Part shown: positions 23,682 through 36,264 of the stretch, piece by piece
Layout of the letters: the number at the start of each line of letters is the position of its first letter
How positions within the stretch are numbered: position 1 is the stretch's first letter
Source: Caenorhabditis elegans
Taxonomy: Eukaryota; Nematoda; Chromadorea; Rhabditida; Rhabditidae
Direction: 5' to 3'
Assembly (NCBI RefSeq): GCF_000002985.6
Contig: NC_003284.9
Coordinates: 620,001 to 684,000 of the forward strand
Length of the DNA: 64,000 bases
Notes under the pieces: model-generated
The model's input: only the letters and a program-made list of their open reading frames with translations
What the model was told of the DNA's origin: nothing
Databases searched by the model: none
Program-made: the position numbers and the translations under genes

Positions 23682-25672
23682 CTAATGATTTGAAGAGGAG
23701 TAGGAGTGGTGGCTCTGTTGATACGTACCACTTCCTCTGTGCGCCTGAACTCCAGAGCCAATGATTCCTCCTGTCGCATGGGCCGAAGCTCCGTGCGATC
23801 CAATGGTTCCTCCAACTGAAATTCCTCCAACGTTCCCACTGATGGAGTAGCCGCCTCTAGAGGCAGGGACATTTGAGTAGCTCGTATTGCTGCTGCTGTG
23901 GGTTCTCGTGGTTTGAGATATAACGCGGGTTGATCCTCCAACAACACCACCGACTGCGATTCCAGAGCCGCTTCCGTGCGTATTGGAGGTGTACGTTGTC
24001 ACGTTTGCTCCGTTGAGGAGGATGCGATAGCGCTCGATTTCGGCGCGGAGGGACTGAAAATTAAGCTAGATAGTGAAGGCCAAATATCTAAAAGAACTCA
24101 CAATTTCGTTGTCACAGAGTTTCTCCATTTGAATGCTGAGCTCTGTGCACTGGTCACGGAGGGTCGCAATCTGGGCGTCTCTCTCGGCAAGGCTGATCTC
24201 GAAGAACTTGGCTTCCTCGTTGTTCTTTAGGTCATCAATGAGCCGCTCAAGGAAGAAGTTCTGAATTCATAAATATTCACAACCGTCGGAAGGCCTAGAA
24301 AAACTCACTCTTCCTTCAACCTCGGCAAGTCTGCTTCGGACATTTGTCACGGTCGTGCGGATGGAGATGAGTTCTTCCTTGTAGAGGTCTGGGTTGACGC
24401 GAACTGATTCGTCCTGAATCTTTCTGATTTGCTCACGGTACCACACTTCAATGTCTTGACGGTTGCGGATGCTGATCTAAAAAAAATATCATGTGAATTG
24501 TTATATCTTACTATTTTAATGTCTTACGGCTTCATAATCGGCACGGATGTCACGAATGGCGGCTTGAAGCTCATGTCTGAAGTAATCACGGTTGTCGGCA
24601 GTGGTGTCACGGCGGATGAAGACAAGTTCTTGCTCGATTCTGACGTTGTTCTCCGTTTGTAGGAGGTTGATGCGCTGAAGAAGATCGGAGACATTCAAGC
24701 TGCGCTCATTCTTCAGAGCAATTTCGTTATGGGTAAGCTGCTTGATTCTGGCGATTTCATTGTAAATTCCGTCATTTTCTCTGCGAATTCTGATGACGTC
24801 TTCCTCAACAATACGGATCTTTCTTTTGAAAAGTGAAATTTCAGCTTCAATCTTGGCAAGTCTGTCCAAATCCACATCATGGTCCTCACGATGAGCTTTG
24901 ACGGCGTTGACAGCGTCCAGCCATTTCTTTCTGAACACTTCAATCTCCGCGGAGAGACCAGTGATGTCTCTTTCAAATGTGGAGCGGTGAGCGGTTGTTT
25001 GCTCAAGAATATGCTTTGCTTGCTGAAAAAAAAACCATTATCAGTTTTCCATCGCGACTTCTTATCAAGTGTGCTTGAAGAGAGAGAGAAAAAATGAAGT
25101 AAACTCACGTTGATCTCAGCGTCAAAGAGTCCAGATACATGACCTCCACCGCTGAATCCGTTGCGAAGAATATCAATATCGTGGCTGAGGCATCGGTTTT
25201 GAGCTTCCAGAAAACGAACCTGCAATTGAAACTTTTAGAACACATGTACACTCAAAACAACATCAGCCGAAGACATCTCACGGGTTTTGAACTCCACTTT
25301 TTTCAACGTGACAGCGCACCAGCCGATCATCGGCTTTCCTTGCTAAGAGCGTTACGTTGAATATAGTGAGGCGCAGAACTTGTGAGATGTCGGCAGATGA
25401 TGTTGGTTGAGGCCCCAATTTCAAGGCGGGGCCTAAAATTTGGGCTCAAAATACTTGTAGTCACGTACCTTCTCAATGTAATCCGCGAGACGATCGTTCA
25501 AGAGACCAATTTCTCTCTTCTCACGTTCACGCGCGTCACGGATTTGGGTTGTGCAGATGGCTCCAGCAGATGACATTCCACTGACAAGCTGGCCAAAGCC
25601 AGAAGCATATGTTCCACTGGCAAGTCCACGACCTTGATAAGTAGAAGTAGTATAGGCCGCGTAAGTCGACAT
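23682..25672 (-). CDS. ifc-2: Intermediate filament protein, short form
   Basis: Six phase-0 exons: 25672-25469, 25219-25109, 25022-24528, 24476-24309, 24260-24102 and 24053-23682; 502 residues. The head (about 1-50) is rich in Ser/Gly/Thr. The rod starts with the classical helix-initiation motif (LNDRLADYIEKVRFLEAQN) and ends with the termination motif (EIERYRILLNG). The 165-residue exon covers coil 1B, with the longer, lamin-like spacing of protostome filaments. The tail is Gly/Ser-rich and lacks a lamin Ig domain, as in IFC/IFD types. These proteins form the apical filament layer of the intestine. A TATA-like TATAAAA on the minus strand at 25753-25747 and a TGATAA (25710-25715), a possible ELT-2/GATA site, fit a separate gut promoter. 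The name rests on family plus linkage to pha-2. Confidence 0.88.
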
Positions 25673-25760
25673 TTTTTGGTTTTTTTTTGTCGATTTTAGA
25701 AGTTAATAATGATAAAAAATGAGAAAATGGCACTGATTAGACAATGTTTTATAGGCAACC
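25672..25760 (-). promoter_or_regulatory. Core promoter of the short ifc-2 form
   Basis: TATAAAA (minus, 25753-25747) lies about 75 bp above the ATG at 25672. A TGATAA at 25710-25715 matches the intestinal GATA-factor site. No splice acceptor precedes this ATG, which argues for a transcript starting here and not one spliced in from upstream. Inferred from motifs alone. Confidence 0.45.
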
Positions 25761-26205
25761 CTTGCGACTCCACCTATGCCTTCAACATAATGCCAACTGT
25801 AATCAGTTTGGCGCTGGTCGCTGTGTTTCTCCGTTTCTCACTGTCATCATATCAAAATTCCAAGCTGTTTCATTTAGAGTTGAAAATGTCAAAAAAAAGA
25901 AAAAAGATTATGCTGTTAAAATTGGAGAAAAGAACGTCGAAAGTGTAAAGAAACTATCCGTGACTAGACTAAGAAGTATTAACAGTTTAAAAAATTTCAT
26001 TTTTTGTTGTTCTATCACAAGCCAGAAAAAGTTCAAAAAAGTGTCAAGATCAGCGACAGTTTTTCCTAAGTACAAAGAAAGTAGTGTATAAAATGAACTG
26101 TTCCAAATGTTTGGTTTTGATGTTCCAAAAACTGTGATAGTGGTACAGTAAGCATATTGTAACTACTTTCAAATTTGAAGCTTAGTCCCGCAAAGTTCAG
26201 GTTAC

Positions 26206-29200
26206 CTTCCGAATAAGTCCTCGACATTCCACTTCCCAGAACTCTTCTTTCATATGTTCTATCGATTGATCGAGATCGATCAGAGTATGACGAATACGAA
26301 GTTGGTGGCTGAAAATGGTATTATTCCAGGAACTCATTTCAATAGCTACAAACTGACTCTCTCAGGCGGTTGTGATCTGTCTCTCAGCCTCTTGGTCGTA
26401 GAGTACTCCTCATAGGTTTTAATTCGATAGTCTCTATCCAAAAACTTATGCAAATGAACTTCATTTTGATCGTTTTCAATTTTATTCTCAACTTTCAATT
26501 CCTCCTGTTTTACTTCTTGTTGCTGAGGAGGAATCGGAGTAGGAGTTGGTGTCAGCGGTTTCTTTTCCCACTCATATTCGACATTTTTCGCAATTTCCAC
26601 AACCTTCTCCTTCATTTCAGCGTTATCAGTGACGCTATTAATTTTCTCCTTGGCCTCCTGTTTGACTTCTTTTGTCACAATGGAATGCATAGTGATAGCG
26701 GTGTGCTGTGTTGTTTCATCAGTTCTCAGAACCTCTTCAGCGATATCAGAAGTTGGAGAAGGAGTTGGAATTGGTGGCGGAGACAAAATCGTCTCTTTGA
26801 AGACAGGAGACGTTACTGGGCTTTGGGCTCTTGGGACGATTTTCTGGGGGGTTTGGTCAGAAGATTGTTTGACAACCACTGTCTTCAGTTCTTCATATGT
26901 TTGAAGCAGTCCTCCAGATTGTGTAGTCCTTGTAGGCTCAACTCGATGTGGTAAAGGGGAAATTGGGATGACACGCTCGGTCGGTTGGGATTCACTTCTT
27001 TGGTGAACAATTATTTTCTGGAAAAATAATGATTGAAGGATGTCATTGCCATCCTTCACAATCTTAAATGTTTGATCTACTTAAGTTCAACGGCTTAAAA
27101 TCATACCACTTCCAGCCTTTTAAAGCTCTGCTTAACACTGTCCTCAATAGTCTTTTATCAAATCTACGATTCTCAATCTCTATAAACATAATTTTAGTCG
27201 TTTCAAAAATAGCGAGTTGTGCAATGTTCTCTGCCCGTTTGAGTCATACTCAAAAAATGGGAAGAAACGATAAATGCTTCCTCTACCTCTTGTGCGGATC
27301 TTGGCACATTATCATTCATATCAACTCGTGATACCGAACGTAGTTGTTGATCGCTTGCGTAGAAGCGAGTAGTAGTTCCTGCAACATTTGGTCTTGATAA
27401 TGATGTTTATCTAGTTTTTTTAAATATAATCTCGACGTTAGTCGGTCAGCATTTCCACAACAGTATGTACAAACCTCCAATCTTAGTTTCCCAGCGATCA
27501 ATGACATTTTTCACTACATCAATGGGAGATGTATCCACAGGAGCGTCAACTTCTCGATTTTCAGTTGCACTGTAACTTCGCTGGTTGTAGTTTTCTTGCT
27601 TTTCCTGACGATGCGTTTTGTATTCTCTGCTCCGGTGCTGCTGTTGTTGCTGATATCCTTGCTCTTGTCTCTGATAGTTTGGAGAGCTTCCATTATCATA
27701 TCGCTGAACTATGTACTCTTCTTGGATCTGAAAGCAAATTAAAGGCAAATTCCAAAAAACTGAATAACAAACTTTATACTCCTCGGTTCGTCTTCCAAAT
27801 CGTGCTGGTTCAATGTCAACAATAGTGGTTGTTAATATGCCGCCTGGTGAGTAAACAATGGCGGATCGATTCGGAGTGTAGGTTCCATTTTCTGCAATTC
27901 ACAAAAATGGGTGCTGGTCTATTATTTGTATGCTCTCATTTTGAAACAAAATTCTAAGTTATAAAACATAAAAACGTAAAAAAACCTTTTCCGGTATGTA
28001 AATGAGTTCCGATCAGTTGTTTTTATACATCTTGTATATAAAATTTATTTATCTATCGCAAAGTATATACATCGACAAAGTTCCACTAAGATAATGGAAA
28101 AATTTGTATTTTTCAAGTTTCATGGCAGTTTCATGGCGAAACCAATTATTTATCAATGTTTTATTTATGTTTTATGTTTGCATAAGAATTCACACGTTGA
28201 TTTATGACATGAGAGATTAAACGCCATGTTTGAAAAAGTATATATGAAAATTTTTCAGGTTTACAGATATCAATACTAACAAAAACTTCGCTCGACATAA
28301 CACTCCGATACTGCATATATTCAAAACTAAGTGCCAAAATCCCAACTCACTGTGACTTTTCATCTGTGACTTATCAATAACCACAACACGGCTCCTCGAA
28401 TTCCCATTTCCATTGTAATCAACATTGGAGCTTTTTCTTGGTTTCAACGGAACGACTTTTTCCTGCTGCGACGAAATTTCAAATTGTTTGGTCAAGGCGT
28501 TCACAGTTGGCATCTCGGTTTTGATCTCTTTCTTTCTAGTGGTTCGATTGCTGGAAAACTGATGATATTAAACTGCAAACAACTTTTTTCCAAAAAAAAA
28601 ACTGAACATGTAAAAAAGCAGATCGTAGGTGACTTGGATTGAGGGGGGAGGGGGGGGGGGGTAAATCTGGGACAAAACAACGTAAAAACAATGCGGTGTT
28701 GAGATTTAATCTCTATACGTTTGTATCTCTCTTTTTGACTGTTTTGCTGTTACGAACTGTTTTATGCAAATTCTTTTTGTGAACTCACTTTGATGTAGTA
28801 ATAGTTGTCAATTCCTCAAAAGTTGTGCTTTCTGAAACAATCAAATTCTGAGATAGACCACTATCCAATCTTGCAGTTGAAGCCTGATCAAACGAAATAG
28901 GTGTCTGTCTGGGAGTTGGTGTACTTCTTGTTGTGTAAGACGGACTTTCTCTGCCAGCTTTTATTGCCGACTGAGCAGAAAAGTATGGTATCGGATCAGC
29001 TTTTGCTAGAATAGTACATCAATACATCAAACTCGCATTAAATGTTAAATTTACCTGGAAACTCAGTCTCTTTTCTGCTTGCTGTATAAATTCTTTCTGC
29101 CGATTCAACTTTGTTCCCGTTGGAACGGTTTGACAGCTGAGAATATGTGTGGGAATGAAGGTCCTCTAAACGTTTCGAATTTGAGGAAAATGAGAAATAA

Positions 29201-32200
29201 AATAAAAATTGGATTGCCAAGAAAACTGGCTTATTACAACCACCCCTTTTCAATAAGACTATATTTGGCCAACTCCACTGCGGAGGTGTTACCAAGATTA
29301 CTCATTGTTTAACCTATTTGGAGTGGTTAACTTTTTCCCTTTTTCAATTTGCACGACAAAAAGTGACTTACCTATTTCTGAGTCCAGGGAATATGGTGAG
29401 AAGGCAAGCGGCAGGTCATGCCTTGAAGGCTTAACTGTGGATGTGTATGGAGCGGAATATGAAAGCGATACTTCTTGAATTAACTGCTTTTGGAGGGGAG
29501 GTGACATCTGAAAATACTACAGTGTAGGATTTCGAAAATAAACTCAAGTTTTCTTGAGCTGTAAAAACAATTTTCGCACAACATTTAATTTGAAAATGTA
29601 TATATTTTCCCAATACTCAAGCAGATATCTTCACAAAAAGGAAACACACTTTTTGAACCAAACCAAAACAACATCGGATCAAGTGAAAGTTTTTTGTTTT
29701 TTTTTTTTTATTTTCTAGTAGACTCACAAATAAAATAGACAATGAATCGAAACTTACAATTAATCGCTTCTAAGCTGAAAAAATGTGAACACCAAATAAA
29801 TGTTGTTTTTCAATTAAAAAACTGAGAAAACTTTGAAAAAAACCTTTATCTATGTACTGAAAAACATTTTTTTCAATCTGTTAAGAAATGCCCAATAATG
29901 ATGCCCAAAAACCTAGAAAATATATAGTAATTAAATCTGTATTAAATAATTTGTAAAACAGTTTCGACTTCAGCACTTTGGAATAATTCAAAAGCCACTG
30001 GTCTCACATCAAAAAAAAAAACTTACCGCAGAATTGGTATACCCACTGTATCGCTCATCGTCGGTACTAAATGGTGTGGATGTTAACGACATTTGTGATG
30101 AGGACCCTAGAAAAAGAACAATAAAAGTGAAGTGGAAAGGTGATGGTAGTAGGGAAAAGAAAAACAGAGGAATAAACGCCAGTCACCTAGATGACAGGCA
30201 TAATTGCCTACTACTCAAGTAAATCTTCGTGGTCGCCTGACCTGTTTGTTTGTGATGAGGAGTTTTTTTCGACGGTTTTTGTTTCGAAAACGCGCATTTA
30301 ATGAAATGAAACACAAAGTGAGAGTTATTGAAGAAAGATGAAGAGTAGCTCCAGTGAAAGAAGAGTGGTAACTGATATGTGTTCCTGTGACGTAAGGACT
30401 TTAGAAAATACATAGCTTGTTCAGGTTTGTAATGTTCAGGTTTGTAAGGTTTCTTAAGTTGCACATTGAATTCATTAGAAAATTAATTGCACTGACAAAA
30501 ACTCTGCTGCTTACAGTTAGTTCTGCCAGCTCATTTCGGAATGCAAACTTCAAAAATGTGGCAAATTTAAGGGTTTTGACGCAGTTCAACTAAAAATATC
30601 TTTCTAAAATAAAAAATAAATTGCTGTTTTTTCGTGTTGAAACAAAATTAAGTGAAAAATATTTTTGTTGAAAATGCACTACAAGAAAAAATGTGATGCT
30701 GGACTATACACGTGCCAACAACATTTTCTCCACATTTCAGATCAGAAATAAGGAAACAGACACAAACAAACACAAAGTGGGGGCCATCCCCCTGTGTATT
30801 CAAATCCAATATGAAAAGTTGCTGGTTGACTGTTTGCCGAGCACTTGGTAAAAGATGCGCGAACACTATTGCACTGTGAACAAACTGATGATGATTGGGC
30901 AACGTTTGTGCGGGCAATAAAAAAATATTTATTGCGGCGTTTTTGACACTCAAAAAAATTGGAGTAACCTCACTTTCGGGGAAACGCAACAAAAAAAAAA
31001 CTAGGAATGCTGGGACTTGGGGAGAAAGTGCTCAAAAATGTAGCTGCACTGACCAAAAAAATTTAATCGCAGATACATGATTTACAATGAATTACATTTC
31101 AAAAATAGAAATACAATTTATTTGACACCCGTTTGATGTGTAACTGCGCATTAACACTTTTCCACCAAAAAAAATGCCCCTCTCCAAAAAAAGCGTGATA
31201 CATATTATTTGAATAGACAGTTGTCCCATTTGTGTCGCTACTTCTGGTACATACACAGTTTTCTTTGAACTACCAGTTTTTCTTTCTCTTTTTAAAGATA
31301 CACACATACACTCCCCATTCTGTCTTCTTTTGTTGTTCCGATATATTTGTGCAATTGGCCGAGAGGAGGATTAGCTGAAGAACACATTTAAATGACGTAT
31401 TTGTCAGTAATTTGGGATGAATGTGAAAATTTGAACAAATGAAACAAGTATCCTTCCGTTTTCAAAATCCTTTCATTTTCAGGTAATGAAATCTCTAAAA
31501 ATGTTAAGCGGGTTCCAGAAAGTTTAAGACCTGACACCTGAAACATCAATTTGCAATGTGACACAAGATAAACTTCAGCCATTGTCCAAATGTTCCATCA
31601 GTACATCAGCATTTCGGTTAGTGAATAAAATATCCGCAATCAGTGTTTAACATGCCTTTTTCCGTTTTAAGTTTGTTTTCCAATTTCGTTTCGCTTAACT
31701 GTTTGCTTTTATGGTTATATGTCTAAGAGTGTGCATTCAAAAAATTCCATTTCCCTCTCACTGCTTCGTTATCAACAATCTATTCTCTTGACATTTTTTT
31801 TTGTTGAAAAAGTAAACATTTTTCTAAAGAATGTGCCGTATTGGCTGGCAAAAGCAAATAAATTGAGCGGTGATAAAAATGGGAATGGTTGGAAGTTTGT
31901 GAACAAAAACTGAAAATTAAAATGGAAGAAAAGGGACTGTTGCCAACTTTCCTGAAAACATTTCACTCTACTGTCGTTTCAAATTGCACGGAAAAAGCAA
32001 CAACAAAGAACTCGAAAAACTAGTGAAAAATGGGAAAAATAACATTACCATTTTTGTAGACTGTTTTTCTAGTCTGTGGGTACAATTGCGGAGTGGTCAT
32101 GGTAAACACGTGAGCAGATGTCACATCTTTTGCCTGAAAAAAACTGATAGATTTAAAACTAAAAAAATATTTTTTTTATATTGTTTCCCCACAATTTTTG

Positions 32201-34821
32201 AACACATTCGTTGTAATGTTTTGAGAATTATAGGAGTGAATTAAAGGAAGGTGGAGGAGGGCCTGTGGGGAAATTGTTTTAAAACATGACTATGGTTCCA
32301 TAACTACCAAATATCAAAAGGAAGAAATCTCAATTTGCATCAAATTCCCTTTTGAATTGGAGTTCGACGCTTGCCTTATTTAAACTTTTAATCATTAATT
32401 TTTCACAATTTTAGACTGATTTTTCATGTTTTTTTTGTGTAATTTTACTGAAAATTTAGTGAACAATTCAGGATAAATGTAAATGTTTTATTAAAAAACG
32501 GATCTGTGCAGTTGATTATTTCAGGCTCTACGTCGTTGGAAAACTTGCCTTGTTTTTTTTTAGTTTTTCGGTGAGTAATTTAAATTTATCTTGATTTTTC
32601 TTGCTGAATTTCCGATGAAATTTCACAAAAAACATTAAAAATCAGGCAAAACATAAGAAAATTTGATGAAAATAATTTAAATACATAAGACAAGCCCGAA
32701 CTATTGGCAGTAATTCGAATATGAATTTGATGCAAATCGATGTTTTTTTTAACTTCCAAACTTCTCATATAAAATTTAGAAAACTTTTCTGAACATTTTT
32801 ACTATGATAGTAAGTTATATAGGCATGTTCTAAAGCAATTTATCCACTGGCGCTTCCACAACTTTAAGTTTCAGAATTTTCAAAAAAAAACCGCTTCGTA
32901 AATGCTTATCGCCTATTTTCTGCATTTTGATGTGAAGAATAGCTTTTTATTACAAATTCAAATCGGAAAAAGAACATACCTCATCATCTGTAAATGACAC
33001 AATAAGTGTGCACAATGGAGCTTCTTTCAGCTTACACTCATTCCCTTTCACCACATTTGATGGTACCACGTGATTTTCTCGCCTGAAAACCATGTCAATA
33101 TCAATTGAGAAATCTCCATAAATGTGTAAAAGTTTGCTTTACAAGGGAAGTCTTTGAGGGGGTCCGTAGATTTGGGGTTCTCATGTTAAAATTCCTACAG
33201 AAGAGTGTTAGTTATGATCTCTCCAAAAAATTTAGCTGCCCCGGTCAAGTTTCAGCAAAGTTATGACGTTTTGAAATTTCAGTTAAAAACACCATTGAAA
33301 TCCACTGTCTTACCATGCAGTCCACGCAAATCTCAGCTTGCGTGACCACCGAAAATGTGACACCCATCACATTGAGTTGAAAAATGTCCTCGGTGGACGA
33401 GTTAACTCCCCAATTGGGAGTGCGCGCGTCTGATAAGATTTAAGCTTTGGTTCGATTCCTTCTATTTTTGAAATATTTTTGTAAGTTGAATAAAGTTGTA
33501 AAACAACTCATTCAAACATTTTTGCGCATTTTTAAAGTGATTTTATTCTTATTCGGGAACCTAGAATCATTGTCCGCACTTTTTGGAAATTTTTATTTTT
33601 TTCATTGTTGCTCAAAATTTCTTGATCAACACCAAGCAAAAAATTCAAAAAATTTCATTTTTCTAAACAATTATGAAATTGCTATGTTGTTGTTCAGAAA
33701 TGTATGAAACGTACATTACACAAGTTTTAACTCTCTATTCGCAAGTAAACCGTCGAAATGATCTACATCTCACGAACTTTGTGCAAAATATGTAACCAAC
33801 TTTGAAGTTGCATAACTTCGTTGAGATAAATTATTTTGAAAAATGATCAACTAACAAAATGTTTGTTGAATAACAGTGAACAAAGTTTTAGTTATAAACT
33901 TTTTGATACCTTCAGCCACCAAAAAGTTGTGACCGTTTTCCAAAACACAATGTTAATAGAAAAACTAGCCAAATGCCAACCTTGTTTTCTTCTTTGTAGC
34001 TGGAGGTATCAAAAAGTTTATAACTAAAACTTTGTTCACTGTTATTCAACAAACATTTCGTTAGTTGATCATTTTTCAAAATAATTTATCTCAACGAAGT
34101 TATGCAACTTCAAAGTTGGTTACATATTTTGCACAAAGTTCGTGAGATGTAGATCATTTCGACGGTTTACTTGCGAATAGAGAGTTAAAACTTGTGTAAT
34201 GTACGTTTCATACATTTCTGAACAACAACATAGCAATTTCATAATTGTTTAGAAAAATGAAATTTTTTGAATTTTTTGCTTGGAGTTGATCAAGAAATTT
34301 TGAGCAACAATGAAAAAAATAAAAATTTCCAAAAAGTGCGGACAATGATTCTAGGCTCCCGAATAAGAATAAAATCACTTTAAAAATGCGCAAAAATGTT
34401 TGAATGAGTTGTTTTACAACTTTATTCAACTTACAAAAATATTTCAAAAATAGAAGGAATCGAACCAAAGCTTAAATCTTATCAGACGCGCGCACTCCCA
34501 ATTGGGGAGTTAACTCGTCCACCGAGGACATTTTTCAACTCAATGTGATGGGTGTCACATTTTCGGTGGTCACGCAAGCTGAGATTTGCGTGGACTGCAT
34601 GGTAAGACAGTGGATTTCAATGGTGTTTTTAACCGAAATTTCAAAACGTCATAACTTTGCTGAAACTTGACCGGGGCAGCTAAATTTTTTGGAGAGATCA
34701 TAACTAACACTCTTCTGTAGGAATTTTAGCATGAGAACCCCAAATCTACGGACCCCCTCAAAGACTTCCCTTGTTAGGTATCTACTCACTTTTTGCCACC
34801 GGAGTCAGACGGAACCAGCAT
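26206..34821 (-). CDS. ifc-2: Long N-terminal extension exons, probable long ifc-2 isoform
   Basis: Thirteen exons keep phase throughout: 34821-34790, 33082-32980, 32133-32049, 30106-30027, 29507-29372, 29165-29055, 29005-28789, 28550-28351, 27891-27773, 27727-27475, 27378-27287, 27017-26358 and 26308-26206. They encode about 730 residues, low in complexity: Ser/Thr/Pro stretches, Gln runs (GYQQQQQHRS), PTPTPIPP repeats and a Lys/Glu region. The start ATG at 34821 follows an in-frame TGA. A second start is likely at 30086: its exon has a TTTTTCTAG acceptor that could also take a spliced leader. The last exon ends in phase 1 (TYSE|G). The only matching acceptor seen downstream is inside the first rod exon (after CAAG at about 25633), giving a filament protein of about 1,200 residues. 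That final junction is inferred. It could instead be a separate gene. Confidence 0.65.
28641..28661 (+). repeat. G-rich tract in an ifc-2 intron
   Basis: GAGGGGGGA followed by 12 G. It is a potential quadruplex former and lies between two coding exons of the long ifc-2 form. Confidence 0.85.
33142..34773. mobile_element. 1.63 kb palindromic fold-back element with TTA duplication
   Basis: The left arm (33142-33915) is repeated as its reverse complement on the right (34002-34773), with a spacer of about 85 bp. Over an 86-codon stretch the arms differ at only two residues, so identity is near 99%. The termini are CAAGGGAAGTC / GACTTCCCTTG. They are flanked by TTA on both sides (33139-33141 and 34774-34776), a 3-bp duplication typical of PIF/Harbinger-type insertions. 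There is no transposase. Each arm contains a tRNA-like relic: an A-box-like block at 33401-33420 and a perfect B-box GGTTCGATTCC at 33449-33459. It sits in the first intron of the long ifc-2 form. Confidence 0.9.
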
Positions 34822-36264
34822 ATTCAGTTCTCAACGATTGAAAACAAGGATAGTGAGGAAATTGTATAACTTACAATTGTTTGTTGATATTTAGTTGACA
34901 AATAACGTGAAAACTGTTGGGCAAGGGAGTTATTCCGCCCCAAACTTCTCAATATTCAAAAGTGTATTCCGTAAGTTGGGATTGCATGTAATTGTATTCA
35001 GCTAATCCTCTTTTGAGTGCTACATTGATTCTCACACGTTAAGTTCACAACTTTCCCGAATTGAAGAGATAATATTATATAACCGGAAGTTTGAGGTTTT
35101 TGAAACTATTGAGAAAGTGTCACAGGAAAGAGACATGCCAAAAAATTTATCAATCCAGTTCAGCGAATTTTCTAACGTTCACAAAACTGATGAGTAGGAT
35201 CAAGGGGGTCGATTCATTCAAAAAAGGCTCGGTTCAGGAATGCGTGCTGGCACAAGGCAATGCTAGTCCAAGCAGGCATGCAGACATTTTCTCCTAACTT
35301 TGTGATATACAAAGACAATTAATGTCCCGTTGTTGTAAGTAGAAGACATACCAATGAAACAAAATCATATAAAAAAATAGTATAAATATTCCGAATTTTA
35401 TATGATTTTTTGAAAAATGGTATTAAAATTTTGCTATTTTTTTAGAAGTCGTGGAAAAATTGTTTGTTTCCAAATTTTATGTTTTATTTAAGTTTCAAAA
35501 AGTAACATTCGAAAATTATTAGAGTTCGAGTGCTACAGTTCTCACAAGAAGTGGCCTAAACTTAGTAATTGTCACTTTTTGACTTTTGACAATCACAGTT
35601 ATTGAAAAAAATTTGTATTATAATATTTGGTTATTTTGGCACCGTTGGATGTTCTTAACAGTTTCTTAACTAAAGTTACTTCGCACTTGATCAATTTTGA
35701 AAAATGTATAATTATTTTGCTCGCTTTGTTTTTACGTAACACAATAGCACACCCACAATAAATGAACACTGCTCGACTGTAAACTTACAGTTAAATTGTT
35801 CAATCCGGTGAATTTTGGTCAATCTCTACCCCTGGTCAACCCTGGTTAATGATTCAAATTTAATTCCCCGGAATTTTTTTGACGCCCTACTGGAAGCTGG
35901 GAAATGTACGGACGTACACTTTCATCATAAACATTTTTTTCAGGAAACGATAAATTCACTCGAGCTCCTTTAAACACTAAATCAAAAAACCCGTTTGAAA
36001 TCAAAATTCAAATTTTTATCTGAAATTTTATTTTTTCTCATAAAATTCAATTCTGAAAATCTTTTCCTTTCCATTAAACCGAAACTAGCCGCAATATAAG
36101 CAATAATCAATTAAAATTATAAAGAAAAAATCCGGATTTTTTCTGACAGTGCCAGTGATTTCTCTTTTTCTCACTGTCATCTTTCTCCCTATCCGACATT
36201 CCTTTTTCCACGGAGGAGACGATATCCGCCGCCTGACACTATTTCGGTGGTGGTCGTCATAATA
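34822..36264. other. Divergent intergenic region
   Basis: It lies between the long ifc-2 start (minus) and the lipocalin-like gene (plus), so it should hold both promoters. It is AT-rich; no exon was found. A 68-codon plus frame at 35091-35297 lacks splice sites. Confidence 0.5.

Noticed and set aside
27316..27507. Alternative frame through the acceptor at 27408, ending in a stop
   Set aside because: Using the TTGCAG acceptor at 27378 keeps the phase and continues the Ser/Arg-rich protein into the next exon.
33447..33707. 86-codon open frame, present twice as mirror copies
   Set aside because: It lies in both arms of the palindrome (also 34468-34208), is AT-rich and has no coding context; the duplication is explained by the element.
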